A DNA stretch of 64,000 nucleotides, taken from Gilliamella apicola (GTDB lineage: Bacteria; Pseudomonadota; Gammaproteobacteria; Enterobacterales; Orbaceae). Every line of letters starts with the position of its first letter. The stretch's first letter is position 1. The DNA lies in contig NZ_CP007445.1 of NCBI RefSeq assembly GCF_000599985.1, positions 744,001 through 808,000 of the forward strand, read 5' to 3'. The notes under the pieces were generated by a model that saw only the letters and a program-made list of their open reading frames with translations, was not told the DNA's origin and searched no databases. Shown one piece after another: positions 1 to 10,799 of this stretch. A program made the translations under genes and the position numbers.

Positions 1-657
<657 letters not shown>

Positions 658-889
658 CTATGTTTGTTTTCTATTTTTAACAAAATATACAATTTTTTAA
701 TAAAATGTTCAATATATAAAACGAAATTAATTTTTTTATTTAAAACCGCATTAAATTTTATGGAAATTTAAACAGAAATAGTCAATACTCTTTCAACACA
801 GCGATCATGGATCGAAATGCGATATATTCATGTTTACAAAATTAATATAATCAAATAATTAAACTGTATAATTGTTATAAAGGGATAGT

Positions 890-2467
890 ATGAAAGTTCA
901 AAAAATAGCTCTTTTAATGGCATTAGTTTCAAGTAGTGTTTTTGCTGATAATAATATCACTTTAGATAAAGTGACTTTATTCTTACAAGGCGCCGAATTA
1001 CAAGGTCAAGCAACGGTATCACTAAAAAAAGGTGAAAGTGAAATAGTGTTAACTGGAATTGCCGATGGTATTAAACCAGACTCCATAAACGTTGGATTTG
1101 ATGTTAAAAGTAATGTAAAAATTTTATCTGTATCATTAGATGAAAAGTATCCAAAAATTAATGAAAATAGTAGTGAAATTAATTTGTTAGATCAACAATT
1201 GTTACAATTACAAAATAAACTTAATACAACTATAGTTCAGTTAAAGGCTGTAAATGAGCAAATTGAACTTTTGAAAGGCAATCGTTTAGAAAAATTAACT
1301 AAAATTGATAATGATGATTTAGCTCAATTAAAAAAAGTGATGGATTTTATCAAAACTAATTTGGTTGTTGCATTAGATGAACAATATCAATTACAACAAG
1401 AAATTGAACAATTAACCTTTCAGATAACTGAATGCCAAACTAAAATCGACAAACAAAAGCAGGCTAAAGAGGCTTTAGTTAGCGCTGTTATCGTAAAAGT
1501 ACATGCCCAAAATGATATTACATTACCCGTTACGCTTTCTTATATAACCAATAAAGCAGGTTGGAAACCTGTTTATGATATTCAGGTTAAGGATATTGAC
1601 TCTCCATTACAATTAACCTATAAAGCGGATATTTACCAAAATAGTGGTATAGATTGGCAAGATATAAATTTTAGTTTATCAACTTCACAACCTAGAGAAA
1701 GCCTAAAATCTTCTGAATTATGGACATGGCATATTAACACTTTATCAGATGAAGGTGGGTTCTTTTTTTCTAAGAGTGATTATGATGAAAAAAGTGAAAA
1801 AGAATCAAGATCAAGAAAACCATCGGATGAAGATTTTCCTAATGAGTTGGGTGTGAATACTCAGTTTGAAGTTAATTTGCCATATACCATTAAAACAAAC
1901 AATCAAAGTGACTTATTAACAATACAAAATAAAGAAGTCAAAGCCCAATACCATTATGTGGCAACACCAAAAATCGATAATAGCGTTTATTTGGAAGCAC
2001 AAATTGTAGATTGGGATAAACTTAATTTATTACCCGGCCAATCATCAATATTTTTTAATGGTAAATATATAGGTAAAAGCTTTATTAATACAAAATTTGC
2101 TAAAGAGACTCTAGATCTTTATTTAGGTAAAGATAGGAATATTTCAATTTCACGCTATCGAGATAATAGTCAAACCTTAAAACCTTTAGCAATGGGTGAT
2201 GATATTTCACAAAGATATGCCTATACGATTGATGTAAAAAATGGCAAGTCGATGCCAATAAATTTAGTTGTCTATGATCAGATCCCAGTGATTAACAATA
2301 AAACTATAAAGCTTGATGATATTAAGTATACTGGTGCAAATTATGATAAAAAAACAGGATTAGTTACATGGAATTTTGATTTAAATCCTAATGAAACCAA
2401 AAAACTTAATTTAAGCTTCAAACTCACTTATCCAAAAGATAAAGTTAACGATATAATGGGATTATAA
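890..2467 (+). CDS. MuiA-like (DUF4140/DUF4139) secreted protein
   Basis: A 525-residue protein with a clear signal peptide (MKVQKIALLMALVSSSVFA, cleavage expected near residue 19). It continues with DNNITLDKVTLFLQGAELQG, the usual opening of the mucoidy-inhibitor-A family, where an N-terminal DUF4140 domain precedes a coiled coil (here about residues 95-190, rich in Q, L, E and K) and a C-terminal DUF4139 domain (about residues 215-520). The function of the family is not well defined; some members affect exopolysaccharide. A charged low-complexity stretch (KSDYDEKSEKESRSRKPSDED) interrupts the C-terminal domain. The ATG follows an AAAGGGATAGT ribosome site. recD starts 21 bp after the stop, so the two are probably co-transcribed. 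Confidence 0.8.
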   Translation: MKVQKIALLMALVSSSVFADNNITLDKVTLFLQGAELQGQATVSLKKGESEIVLTGIADGIKPDSINVGFDVKSNVKILSVSLDEKYPKINENSSEINLLDQQLLQLQNKLNTTIVQLKAVNEQIELLKGNRLEKLTKIDNDDLAQLKKVMDFIKTNLVVALDEQYQLQQEIEQLTFQITECQTKIDKQKQAKEALVSAVIVKVHAQNDITLPVTLSYITNKAGWKPVYDIQVKDIDSPLQLTYKADIYQNSGIDWQDINFSLSTSQPRESLKSSELWTWHINTLSDEGGFFFSKSDYDEKSEKESRSRKPSDEDFPNELGVNTQFEVNLPYTIKTNNQSDLLTIQNKEVKAQYHYVATPKIDNSVYLEAQIVDWDKLNLLPGQSSIFFNGKYIGKSFINTKFAKETLDLYLGKDRNISISRYRDNSQTLKPLAMGDDISQRYAYTIDVKNGKSMPINLVVYDQIPVINNKTIKLDDIKYTGANYDKKTGLVTWNFDLNPNETKKLNLSFKLTYPKDKVNDIMGL

Positions 2468-2488
2468 GTTATTAATAGAAAACATTAC

Positions 2489-4336
2489 ATGTTAATAGAA
2501 TGGTTAACCCAATTTAAACAAAATAACCAAATCAGTTTGCTTGATATTCATTTGGCTCTTTTTTTAACCAATAAAGCAGAGCTAAATGATGATATAACAG
2601 CTAAACGTTTTAGTTTTTTAGTATTATCACTTAGTAAAGAGGTGAGGGCAGGTCATGTCTGCCTTGATCTGAATAATTTAGATCAACAATTCATTGAACC
2701 CCAATTATGGCAGGATTTGCAGGCGCCGAATGTACAAGCTTGGCAAGCCATACTTGAACAAGCTGAAAGTAAACACGTTGTGAGTGATGGCACAAAACTG
2801 TCACCACTGATTTTTACCCAAAATAAACTCTATTTTCAGCGTATGTGGTGTGATGAAGTCAATGTGGCTCAATATTTTAATCATACAACACTTGTCCAAG
2901 AATCAAATTACTTAATTGATTTAAAAGTGATTCTTAATCAGCTTTTTAGCAATAACGAAGAACCTATAGATTGGCAAAAAGTTGCCGTGGCAGTCGCATT
3001 AACCCGTAAAGTAGCCATTATTTCTGGTGGGCCAGGAACGGGTAAAACTACAACGGTTGCCAAAATTCTAGCTGCAATTAGGCAAACTAATCCTAAAGCC
3101 CGATTGGTTACATCCGCACCCACAGGTAAAGCGGCGTCAAGATTAACCGAATCATTAAGTCGAGCAATCGAACAGCTTTCCTTATCAAATTTAAATATTA
3201 ATACTGAATCAATTACCTTGCACCGTTTGTTGGGTGCCAAAGCAGATAATCGCTCTTTCACCTATGATAAAGATAATCCACTTAACTTAGATGTGTTGGT
3301 AATAGACGAAGCATCAATGGTGGATTTAAATATGATGGCGAGGGTAATAGATGCATTACCATCCTCGTCACGTTTAATTTTACTTGGTGATAAAGATCAA
3401 CTTTCATCGGTCGAAGCCGGTGCTGTATTTGGTGATTTATGTGCATTTATTACTAATGGATACAGCAAATCACGAGCTAAAGAACTAAGCCAATTGACGG
3501 GTTATAGCGTGCCAATTTCAGAGCAAAAAGCTAGTATAACTGACAGTATTTGCTTATTACAAAAGAGTTATCGGTTTGATAAATCATCGGGTATCGGTTT
3601 GCTTGCTAATGCTGTGAAAGATGGCAAATCAAGTATTGTTAAACAGTTATTAAACAATACTTCACTGAGTGATATTAAGTATCAAGAACTTTCATCTCAG
3701 GAATCTTACCACGCTGTTTTACATGATAGTGTGAATCAATATAAGCATTATCTAAATGCAATAAATCAACACTGCTTTGATGATACTGCAGCAATTTTAG
3801 AAAAATTTGCTCAATATCGATTGTTATGCGCAGTACGTGAAGGACAGTTTGGTGTCAGTGGTTTAAATAAGCAAATCGAGTTGTTATTGGCCGAAAAAAA
3901 ACTCATTCATCTTAAAACTAGTGAAGCTTGGTACGTTGGTCGTCCGATTATGATTTTACGCAATAGCATTTCGTTAGGACTTTATAATGGTGATATTGGT
4001 ATTACTTTAAGGGCACAGCATGATCATTCAAAATTACGAGTCTATTTCCCACTTGCTGACGGTTCGATAAAAGGGTTTTCTCCTTTCCGATTACCGGAGC
4101 ATGAAACAGCTTATGCTATGACGATTCATAAATCACAAGGTTCAGAATTTGATCATGTAAATATTATTTTGCCAACGGACTACTCACCATTGCTCAACCG
4201 TTCATTACTTTATACAGCCATCACTCGCGCTAAAAAAACGGTTTCAATTTCTGCAACTGACCAAGTTCTGCAACAAGCAATAAAATCTCAAACACAAAGG
4301 CACAGTGGTTTAGTCAATTTATTACTTAATAATTGA
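2489..4336 (+). CDS. recD: RecD, exodeoxyribonuclease V alpha subunit
   Basis: This 615-residue protein matches the length of E. coli RecD. The Walker A motif GGPGTGKTTT lies near residues 180-189, Walker B is VLVIDEASMVD, and the UvrD-like C-terminal motif contains YAMTIHKSQGSEFDHV and LLYTAITRAKK. RecD is the 5'-3' helicase of the RecBCD double-strand-break repair enzyme. The usual partners recB and recC are not beside it; the gene follows a MuiA-like gene by only 21 bp, and the ribosome site is weak. The partner subunits must be elsewhere, or the enzyme would lack them. Confidence 0.93.
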   Translation: MLIEWLTQFKQNNQISLLDIHLALFLTNKAELNDDITAKRFSFLVLSLSKEVRAGHVCLDLNNLDQQFIEPQLWQDLQAPNVQAWQAILEQAESKHVVSDGTKLSPLIFTQNKLYFQRMWCDEVNVAQYFNHTTLVQESNYLIDLKVILNQLFSNNEEPIDWQKVAVAVALTRKVAIISGGPGTGKTTTVAKILAAIRQTNPKARLVTSAPTGKAASRLTESLSRAIEQLSLSNLNINTESITLHRLLGAKADNRSFTYDKDNPLNLDVLVIDEASMVDLNMMARVIDALPSSSRLILLGDKDQLSSVEAGAVFGDLCAFITNGYSKSRAKELSQLTGYSVPISEQKASITDSICLLQKSYRFDKSSGIGLLANAVKDGKSSIVKQLLNNTSLSDIKYQELSSQESYHAVLHDSVNQYKHYLNAINQHCFDDTAAILEKFAQYRLLCAVREGQFGVSGLNKQIELLLAEKKLIHLKTSEAWYVGRPIMILRNSISLGLYNGDIGITLRAQHDHSKLRVYFPLADGSIKGFSPFRLPEHETAYAMTIHKSQGSEFDHVNIILPTDYSPLLNRSLLYTAITRAKKTVSISATDQVLQQAIKSQTQRHSGLVNLLLNN

Positions 4337-4416
4337 TGAAGTTACATTAATAAAGGTTGGCAGACCGATTATTTTATTAATTATTAAAGATAAAATTAAA
4401 GAGACAATAAGAAGAT

Positions 4417-4435
4417 ACAGGGCATATCGCCCTGT
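4417..4435 (-). terminator. Hairpin terminator after gltL
   Basis: A perfect 7-bp stem, ACAGGGC / GCCCTGT, closes a 5-nt loop 8 bp beyond the gltL stop codon. The following run on the minus strand (ATCTTCTTATTG) is only moderately T-rich. It is the likely end of the gltIJKL transcript and lies in the gap between converging recD and gltL. Confidence 0.6.
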
Positions 4436-4443
4436 AATTGATA

Positions 4444-5169
4444 TTAATGAATAATTTTAGCTAAGAAGTCTTTAGCACGATCTGATTGTGGATTAGTGAA
4501 GAATTGTTCTTTTGAAGTATCTTCAATAATTTCACCTCTATCCATAAAGATAACACGGTGTGCAACTTTTCGCGCAAAGCCCATTTCGTGAGTAACTACC
4601 ATCATTGTCATGCCTTCATAAGCAAGTTCAACCATTACATCAAGTACTTCATTAACCATTTCTGGATCAAGTGCTGAGGTTGGTTCATCAAATAGCATAA
4701 CAATAGGATCCATACAAAGTGCCCGAGCAATCGCAACACGTTGCTGTTGACCTCCAGAAAGCTGTGAAGGGTATTTATCAGCATGAGCAAGTAAACCCAC
4801 ACGTTCTAATAGGTTAAGGGCTTTTTCACGAGCCTCTTCATCCGCTCGACCTAATACTTTGATTTGGGCAAGCGTTAAATTTTTTAAAATGGTCAAATGA
4901 GGAAAAAGTTCAAAATGTTGGAACACCATCCCCACTTTTGATCGTAATTTCGCTAAATTAGTTGCGGGATCGGTTATTTCTGTACCTTCAATAATGATTT
5001 TACCTTGTTGTACTGGTTCTAATCCATTAACGGTTTTGATTAATGTTGATTTACCTGAACCTGAAGGGCCACAAACAACGACAACCTCACCTTTACCTAC
5101 TCTTGTTGTGCAGTTTTTTAAAACTTGAAATTGTCCATACCATTTTGATATATTTTCTAAGGAGATCAT
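4444..5169 (-). CDS. gltL: GltL, glutamate/aspartate ABC transporter ATPase
   Basis: A 241-residue ABC ATPase with Walker [10 protein letters not shown] (about residues 34-42), the signature [15 protein letters not shown], Walker [14 protein letters not shown] and the H-loop histidine in VVTHEMGF. This is the polar amino acid (PAAT) type and would power glutamate/aspartate uptake with GltJ and GltK. Its ATG overlaps the gltK stop by four bases (ATGA), which indicates translational coupling. It is last in the gltIJKL operon. Confidence 0.95.
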   Translation of the reverse strand: MISLENISKWYGQFQVLKNCTTRVGKGEVVVVCGPSGSGKSTLIKTVNGLEPVQQGKIIIEGTEITDPATNLAKLRSKVGMVFQHFELFPHLTILKNLTLAQIKVLGRADEEAREKALNLLERVGLLAHADKYPSQLSGGQQQRVAIARALCMDPIVMLFDEPTSALDPEMVNEVLDVMVELAYEGMTMMVVTHEMGFARKVAHRVIFMDRGEIIEDTSKEQFFTNPQSDRAKDFLAKIIH

Positions 5170-5867
5170 CGATTTATCCCTTTCTTAAAATAATTAACTA
5201 ACTGTGAAGCAGTAAAACAAATTACAAAATAACTTGCTGCTGCAAAAATAATCATTGAATATTTAACAGTACCGCCTTGAACATTACCAATTTGAGTTAC
5301 GCTTGCACCGAAAAGGTCAATTAAACTCATTACATAAACTAACGAAGTATCTTGGAATAAGATAATACCTTGCGTTAGTAATAATGGCACCATAGACCGA
5401 AATGCTTGAGGTAAGATAATTAAGCGCATGGCTTGGCCTTTAGTCATTCCTAAAGCATAAGCAGCATGATATTGGCCTTTGTTCACAGCATTGATACCAG
5501 CACGAATGATTTCTGAATAATAGGCCGCTTCAAAAAGAGCAAAAGCGATCATTGCCGAAACAATACGTACATCCGCATAAGGTGGTAAATTAAATATATA
5601 TTTAATAACTTGTGGCAATGCTAAATAGAACCATAACAGCACTAATAATAGTGGAATGGAACGAAATAAATTTACATAACATTTAGCAAAAATATTAAGT
5701 AATTTATTATTTGATAAGCGCATTAACGCAAGCATAGTGCCCCAAACAATACCAAAAATGACAGCATTAAGGGTAATTTTTGTTGTTAACCATAAACCAC
5801 TTAATAGTAAATGATAATTATCAAATACCAATGAAGGTATATTTGCAATCCAATCAAAAAGCTGCAT
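5166..5867 (-). CDS. gltK: GltK, glutamate/aspartate ABC permease
   Basis: Inner-membrane permease of 233 residues with several hydrophobic helices and the EAA loop ([20 protein letters not shown]) that contacts the ATPase. A start four codons further up (MEDKM) is open, but the GGAGG ribosome site lies inside that extension, five bases before the ATG at 5867, so the shorter start MQLFDWIAN is chosen. That start leaves one base after the gltJ stop, a typical tight operon junction. Together with GltJ it forms the membrane channel for the GltI-bound amino acid. Confidence 0.93.
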   Translation of the reverse strand: MQLFDWIANIPSLVFDNYHLLLSGLWLTTKITLNAVIFGIVWGTMLALMRLSNNKLLNIFAKCYVNLFRSIPLLLVLLWFYLALPQVIKYIFNLPPYADVRIVSAMIAFALFEAAYYSEIIRAGINAVNKGQYHAAYALGMTKGQAMRLIILPQAFRSMVPLLLTQGIILFQDTSLVYVMSLIDLFGASVTQIGNVQGGTVKYSMIIFAAASYFVICFTASQLVNYFKKGINR

Positions 5868-5868
5868 T

Positions 5869-6603
5869 TTATCCTCCATGATTCATGTTAGGTAACCGAG
5901 TATGTTTTTCAACAATACGCATAATAGTGAGTACAGCATAATTTATTAGCATAAAGGCAATCGTTACACCACACAAAATTTCGACAATACTATTGGTTGA
6001 TTCATTAATGCGATCAATCTGTCCTATTAAATCTATTAACCCAATTGTTGAAGCAACAGATGAGTTTTTAATAATATTAGTCATTTCTGATGTTAATGGT
6101 GGAATAATTCGACGATAAGCATTCGGTAATAAAATGTATGTATATGCTTGACGATTAGTTAAACCAAGTGCGATTGCTGCATATCTTTGGCCTTTAGGTA
6201 AAGTTTGAATACCTGTTCTTACTTGCTCGGCAATTCGTGCAGATGTAAACAATCCTAAAGCAGTTGCGGCTATGATGAATGAACTAATATTTGGTGATAA
6301 ACCAGATACAAACCACGTTTTTAAGCTACCAATTAGAATTTCAGGAAATAGCATATACCATAAAAACATTTGTACAAGTAGGGGGATATTACGAAATAGC
6401 TGAATATAACCTGACGCAAACTTGCTTATAAATTTGTTGTCAAGCGTTCTACAGATACCGACCAATGAACCTAGTACAAAGGCGATGATCCATGCTGTGA
6501 CGGCTAATGACACGGTCACAAAGATGCCATCTAACAGCCAATTTAAATAAATCCCATCACCATAAGGGGTGGGCTCAAAAAATAGTGTCCAATTAAAACT
6601 CAT
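5869..6603 (-). CDS. gltJ: GltJ, glutamate/aspartate ABC permease
   Basis: A 244-residue permease with hydrophobic segments and the EAA-type loop [20 protein letters not shown] (about residues 120-140). It begins [26 protein letters not shown], as expected for enteric GltJ. It is second in gltIJKL, separated from gltI by 80 bp holding a strong stem-loop, and almost touches gltK. It forms the heteromeric channel with GltK. Confidence 0.95.
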   Translation of the reverse strand: MSFNWTLFFEPTPYGDGIYLNWLLDGIFVTVSLAVTAWIIAFVLGSLVGICRTLDNKFISKFASGYIQLFRNIPLLVQMFLWYMLFPEILIGSLKTWFVSGLSPNISSFIIAATALGLFTSARIAEQVRTGIQTLPKGQRYAAIALGLTNRQAYTYILLPNAYRRIIPPLTSEMTNIIKNSSVASTIGLIDLIGQIDRINESTNSIVEILCGVTIAFMLINYAVLTIMRIVEKHTRLPNMNHGG

Positions 6604-6630
6604 AATATATTTAATTCACTAATTTAGATT

Positions 6631-6660
6631 ATGTACTAAATGCAATGGCATTTAGTACAT
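6631..6660 (-). other. gltI-gltJ intergenic stem-loop
   Basis: A perfect 13-bp inverted repeat (6631-6643 and 6648-6660) around a 4-nt loop lies between gltI and gltJ. No T-run follows it. Stem-loops at this place in binding-protein operons are known to protect the upstream mRNA end, so that the binding protein is made in excess over the membrane subunits. That role is inferred here. Confidence 0.6.
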
Positions 6661-6683
6661 GGATTAGAAAGATAAGAAAAGTA

Positions 6684-7592
6684 TTAATCTAATGCTTTAT
6701 CATTAGGGTTTGCAAAAAGCTCAACCATTTTCGGAGAAATTTCAAGTTCCATATTTGCACCTTTTGGTGGTACAGGTTGAGTGAACCATTTATTGTAAAA
6801 TTCTAATGCTTTTCCTGATTTTTGGGCTTCAGCAATGGTGTTATCCATTAGTTGTTTAAATTGAGTGTCATCCTTTCTTAACATACAACCGTAAGATTCA
6901 TAAGATAAAGGTTCACCAACAATTTTCCACTCAGCAGGATTAATTGCACGTGAGCGTTCACCAGCCAATAAAGCATCATCCATTAAAAATGCAGCAGCAC
7001 GACCAGTTTCAAGTGCATTAAATGCATCACCATGATCTTTTGGAGTAATGATCCGGATACCTAAATTTTCTTTATTGTTGATTTGATTTAAACGGATTTC
7101 AGAAGTAGTACCCGCAGTTGTTACTACATTTTTGCCTTTTAAATCTTGAATACTATTGATATTACTATCCGCTTTAACTAAAAAGCGCGTACCTACAATA
7201 AAGATGCTGTCTGAAAAACCAACTGTTTTTTGACGTTCAAGATTGTTAGTAGTTGAACCACATTCAAAATCGTAAGTATAGTTGTTAAGAAGTTGAATAC
7301 GTGTCTTAGAAGTAACAGGTAAATATTTTACTTTAAGGTCAGGTATGTTTAACTCTTTTTTTACTGCTTCTACGATTAGATTAGAATAATCTTGTGAGTA
7401 GCCAATCACTTCTTGCTTATCACCATAGTAGGAAAATGGAATAGAAGATTCACGATGACCAACAACAATAACACCACTTTCTTTAATTTTAGCTAACGTG
7501 CCAGTAAGCTCTTCTGCTACTGCTGAACCGGTCATTAGGCCTAACATTGCAAGTGATAAAACTAATTTGGTTAATTTTGTCTTTTTGTTCAT
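6684..7592 (-). CDS. gltI: GltI, glutamate/aspartate periplasmic binding protein
   Basis: Periplasmic solute-binding protein of 302 residues with the signal peptide MNKKTKLTKLVLSLAMLG ... AVA, cleaved before EELTGTL. The SBP-family motif SIPFSYYGDKQEVIGYSQD and the C-terminal region YNKWFTQPVPPKGANMELE are typical of GltI. An ATG two codons earlier sits directly on the ribosome site (AGGAG); the ATG at 7592 has a six-base spacing and is preferred. It is the first gene of gltIJKL, and lnt lies just upstream on the same strand, as in E. coli. Confidence 0.95.
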   Translation of the reverse strand: MNKKTKLTKLVLSLAMLGLMTGSAVAEELTGTLAKIKESGVIVVGHRESSIPFSYYGDKQEVIGYSQDYSNLIVEAVKKELNIPDLKVKYLPVTSKTRIQLLNNYTYDFECGSTTNNLERQKTVGFSDSIFIVGTRFLVKADSNINSIQDLKGKNVVTTAGTTSEIRLNQINNKENLGIRIITPKDHGDAFNALETGRAAAFLMDDALLAGERSRAINPAEWKIVGEPLSYESYGCMLRKDDTQFKQLMDNTIAEAQKSGKALEFYNKWFTQPVPPKGANMELEISPKMVELFANPNDKALD

Positions 7593-7657
7593 ACTCATCT
7601 CCTACTGTTTGATTTGTATCATATTAAATTTATTTAATATTTTTACAAAGGGTGTAT

Positions 7658-7663
7658 ATTATA
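7658..7663 (-). promoter_or_regulatory. Possible -10 box upstream of gltI
   Basis: A TATAAT hexamer on the minus strand lies about 65 bp before the gltI start. The -35 region 17 bp further up is poor, so this is only a candidate. Confidence 0.3.
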
Positions 7664-7819
7664 ACTTATTTTTTAGCATAAAAGTACTTTTTACTGTTTA
7701 TTTATATATCATTGGCGCCAAATGCGTAGCTATAATTATGCTTTATAAGCAATTATTTCTGCACACGATTTTAATTGAAACTAGATATATTTAAGCAATA
7801 TTTATGCCACTATCGTATA

Positions 7820-9361
7820 TTACCAACGTTTTTTTATAAATATTGGGATAGACATTAATATTATGAACATTAGATAAGGTTTATTTCCCCATTTAGCATA
7901 AGGAGTTAGTCCAGTAGTTGGTGACAGACTATCAGTTAAAACACCGGTGGTAAATGCTGGAATCTGTTTTATAATTCTGCCTTGCTGATTAATTATTGCG
8001 GTAATACCATTATTAGTGCTGCGAATTAATGGACGACCAAATTCTAATGCTCTGGCTTGTGCCATTTGCAAATGTTGTTTTGGACCAATGCTATCACCAA
8101 ACCAAGCATCATTAGAGACTGTAAGTAAAAAATCAGTATCAGGTTTAAAGTTTTGCCAGATAAGATCGGACAAAATTACTTCGTAACAGATAGCGGTTGT
8201 GAATTTAAACCCTTTCATGGTTAATTGGGGTTGTTTTTCATCGCCAGCTTTCATCGAAGACATTGGAATATTGAGTAGTTCAGTAATCGGTTCAAGTAAA
8301 GCTTCAAATGGTGTAAATTCACCAAATGGTACTAAATGATGTTTTTGATAACGATGAATTGTTGGATATTGATAGGGTTCTTTTTCGCCCAATACAATTA
8401 AAGAGTTATAGATATTACCTTTATTTCGATTATCAGGTTCATTAAAACGATAATCAATGATACCAACGGCAATTTCAGAATCATTAGCTCTCGCTTGGTT
8501 ATCTAAATAATATAAAAAAGGTTGTTGGTTGGTTTCAAAATCTGTAATGCTGGCTTCTGACCATATTATAATTTTGTCTTTACCAAAATTTTGTTGGGTA
8601 AGTTGATAATAAGTCTCTAAAGTGTTGTTTAGCTGTTCACTGCTCCACCTTAAAGTTTGTGGAATATTACCCTGAATTAATGAAAAATTGGCTATACGGC
8701 GATGATCAACGTAAGTCCAATTTTTATCTTTGAATGATATTGGTGCAATAAGGATCGTTAATAGTGCAATCATTGCACCAAGCACGTGCTTTTTGGGTTG
8801 GTGTTGCTTGATTGCATATAAAATGTAAATGGCTAATCCAGATAAAAAACAGGTTAGTAAATTAACACCATCAATCCCAACTAGAGGAAAATAGGCTCGC
8901 AATGGGCTATCAAGTTGGCTATAACCGAGTTGTAGCCAGGCAAACCCCGTCAAAATGTAACCTCGTAAAAATTCAGTACATTGCCATAATATAGGGGCTG
9001 CTAACGCTAATTGTTTGAATGAAAATTGAGGTACTAAACGATCTGCAATTCTAAGTAAAAAAGCAAATAACATTGGGTACAGTGACAAATATAAGATAAG
9101 AAAGCCTAAAATCACCATAGCAATAGGTGTAGGTAGTTCCCCGTATTGTTTAATACTGATATAAACCCAATGGACTCCTGAAATAAAATAACCAATCCCC
9201 CAAGTCAATCCTAATAACATTGCTTGCTTTTTAGTTTTATTGGCAATAAGCCATAATAGTCCAGCAAAAGAGATAAATGCTAAAGGCCAAATATGAAAAG
9301 GAGCATAACTGAAAACAGCTATGCAACCACAAATAAAGCTTAATAGCAGATATTTGAGCAT
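7820..9361 (-). CDS. lnt: Lnt, apolipoprotein N-acyltransferase
   Basis: A 513-residue membrane protein with six or more N-terminal hydrophobic helices followed by a carbon-nitrogen hydrolase domain. The catalytic triad is visible: Glu in WSEASITDF, Lys in YQKHHLVPFGEF and Cys in TAICYEVIL. Lnt adds the third acyl chain to lipoproteins in the inner membrane. It starts one base after the corC stop, so the two are coupled. The order ybeY-corC-lnt followed by gltI is the same as in E. coli. Confidence 0.95.
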   Translation of the reverse strand: MLKYLLLSFICGCIAVFSYAPFHIWPLAFISFAGLLWLIANKTKKQAMLLGLTWGIGYFISGVHWVYISIKQYGELPTPIAMVILGFLILYLSLYPMLFAFLLRIADRLVPQFSFKQLALAAPILWQCTEFLRGYILTGFAWLQLGYSQLDSPLRAYFPLVGIDGVNLLTCFLSGLAIYILYAIKQHQPKKHVLGAMIALLTILIAPISFKDKNWTYVDHRRIANFSLIQGNIPQTLRWSSEQLNNTLETYYQLTQQNFGKDKIIIWSEASITDFETNQQPFLYYLDNQARANDSEIAVGIIDYRFNEPDNRNKGNIYNSLIVLGEKEPYQYPTIHRYQKHHLVPFGEFTPFEALLEPITELLNIPMSSMKAGDEKQPQLTMKGFKFTTAICYEVILSDLIWQNFKPDTDFLLTVSNDAWFGDSIGPKQHLQMAQARALEFGRPLIRSTNNGITAIINQQGRIIKQIPAFTTGVLTDSLSPTTGLTPYAKWGNKPYLMFIILMSIPIFIKKRW

Positions 9362-9362
9362 G

Positions 9363-10226
9363 TTAGGATAACTCTAAATTAGGTACTGCAGCACCTTCAG
9401 GAATGGTTACATGCAGTTGGATGATACGTCTTTTATCGGCAATAGTTACTTTAAATTGGTAACCGTCAATGATAATACTTTCACCACGTAAAGGTAGGCG
9501 CCCAAAATGTTGCATTACTAAGCCGCCAATCGTATCCATTTCGTCATCACTAAAATGTGTCGCAAAAATTTCGTTAAAATCTTCTACTGGTGTGAGCGCA
9601 CGTACGGTGTAAACCAAAGGAGATAAGCGACGAACATCCCGATCTTCAACTTCATCATATTCATCTTCAATATCACCTACAATAAGTTCTAAAATATCTT
9701 CGATCGTGACTAGACCTGATACGCCACCAAATTCATCAATCGCTATTGCCATATGGTAACGTTGCATACGAAACTCTTTTAACATATGATCAACGCGTTT
9801 ACTTTCAGGCACAATTACCGTTGGTCGTAATATCGTTTTTAAATCGAAATCGTCAATACCTTGGCGGATAAATATGAGTAAATCTTTAGCTAGTAACACA
9901 CCTTCAATATGGTCTCTATCTTCACTAATCACAGGATAACGAGAGTGACCATGTTCAGAAATAATATCTAAACATTGATCAAGTGAATAATTGTCTTTGA
10001 TAGTAACAATTTGTGAGCGGGGGATCATAATATCGCGAATACGCTGTTCGGCTATATCCATGACACCTTCAATCATATCAAGTGTGTCAGGATCGATAAG
10101 TTCGTTTTCTTCAGCTTCGCGTATAACTTCAATCAGTTCTTCTTTATCTTTAGGTTCTGAATGAAATAACTGACTTAACCATAAGGCAAATCCTTTTTTG
10201 GATCTCCGGGGATTATCATCGCTCAT
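9363..10226 (-). CDS. corC: CorC/YbeX, CBS-domain transporter-associated protein
   Basis: A 287-residue cytosolic protein with two CBS domains (about residues 65-185, including [19 protein letters not shown] and [31 protein letters not shown]) and a C-terminal CorC_HlyC domain (about 200-280). The CorC/YbeX family has been linked to Mg/Co efflux and, in enteric bacteria, to ribosome and RNA homeostasis with YbeY. It lies between ybeY (82 bp upstream, with a strong hairpin in the gap) and lnt (1 bp). Confidence 0.93.
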   Translation of the reverse strand: MSDDNPRRSKKGFALWLSQLFHSEPKDKEELIEVIREAEENELIDPDTLDMIEGVMDIAEQRIRDIMIPRSQIVTIKDNYSLDQCLDIISEHGHSRYPVISEDRDHIEGVLLAKDLLIFIRQGIDDFDLKTILRPTVIVPESKRVDHMLKEFRMQRYHMAIAIDEFGGVSGLVTIEDILELIVGDIEDEYDEVEDRDVRRLSPLVYTVRALTPVEDFNEIFATHFSDDEMDTIGGLVMQHFGRLPLRGESIIIDGYQFKVTIADKRRIIQLHVTIPEGAAVPNLELS

Positions 10227-10274
10227 TTGCTTTTTCCTTTACTAATTTATTGTATTTAATTATTTTTACTTCGA

Positions 10275-10303
10275 TTTAGTTATCATCCATGATGATAACT
10301 AAA
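10275..10303 (-). other. ybeY-corC intergenic hairpin
   Basis: A perfect 13-bp inverted repeat (10275-10287 and 10291-10303) with a 3-nt loop lies five bases beyond the ybeY stop. No T-run follows, so it is more likely an RNA-stability or processing element than a full terminator. Confidence 0.5.
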
Positions 10304-10308
10304 CACGT

Positions 10309-10776
10309 TTATTCGTCAATGGGTTGATATGGATTATCAAATCCTAACTGCTGCATTATATCAATTTCGATATTTTCCATTTCTTCGGCTTCTTCGTCAA
10401 GAATATGATCATATCCCAGTAGATGCAAACAACCATGCACGATCATATGTGCCCAATGAGAAGTTAACGATTTATGTTGTTCCTTCGCTTCGCTTTCCAC
10501 CACTTGCTTGCAAATGATTAAATCACCTAACAGAGGTACCTCAATTTCAATTGGTGATTCAAATGGAAAAGAGAGTACATTCGTGGGTTTATCTTTGTGG
10601 CGGTATGTATTATTTAGCTGTTGGCTTTCTTGCTCATCCACAATTCGGATAGTGATTTCAGCATTATCCATAAATTGAGGCAAAATTACGTTTAACCATT
10701 GTATAATTTGTTCTTCAGTTGGCAAATTTTGGTTATCGTCTGTAGCTATTTGCAAATCTAAAATAATTGCGCTCAT
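10309..10776 (-). CDS. ybeY: YbeY, endoribonuclease/16S rRNA maturation factor
   Basis: A 155-residue protein with the UPF0054 zinc motif [11 protein letters not shown] (about residues 114-124), whose three histidines bind the metal. YbeY acts in 16S rRNA 3'-end maturation and late 70S quality control. It lies between rlmH (23 bp upstream) and corC, within a ribosome-linked gene run (rsfS, rlmH, ybeY). No ybeZ (phoH-like) gene lies between them, unlike the E. coli ybeZYX-lnt order. Confidence 0.95.
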   Translation of the reverse strand: MSAIILDLQIATDDNQNLPTEEQIIQWLNVILPQFMDNAEITIRIVDEQESQQLNNTYRHKDKPTNVLSFPFESPIEIEVPLLGDLIICKQVVESEAKEQHKSLTSHWAHMIVHGCLHLLGYDHILDEEAEEMENIEIDIMQQLGFDNPYQPIDE

Positions 10777-10799
10777 TTTACTTTGTTTACCTAATTTAT

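Noticed and set aside
7498..7794. A 98-codon open frame on the plus strand upstream of gltI
   Set aside because: It begins antisense to the gltI signal peptide, has no ribosome site, and its hydrophobic content comes from AT-rich spacer DNA.
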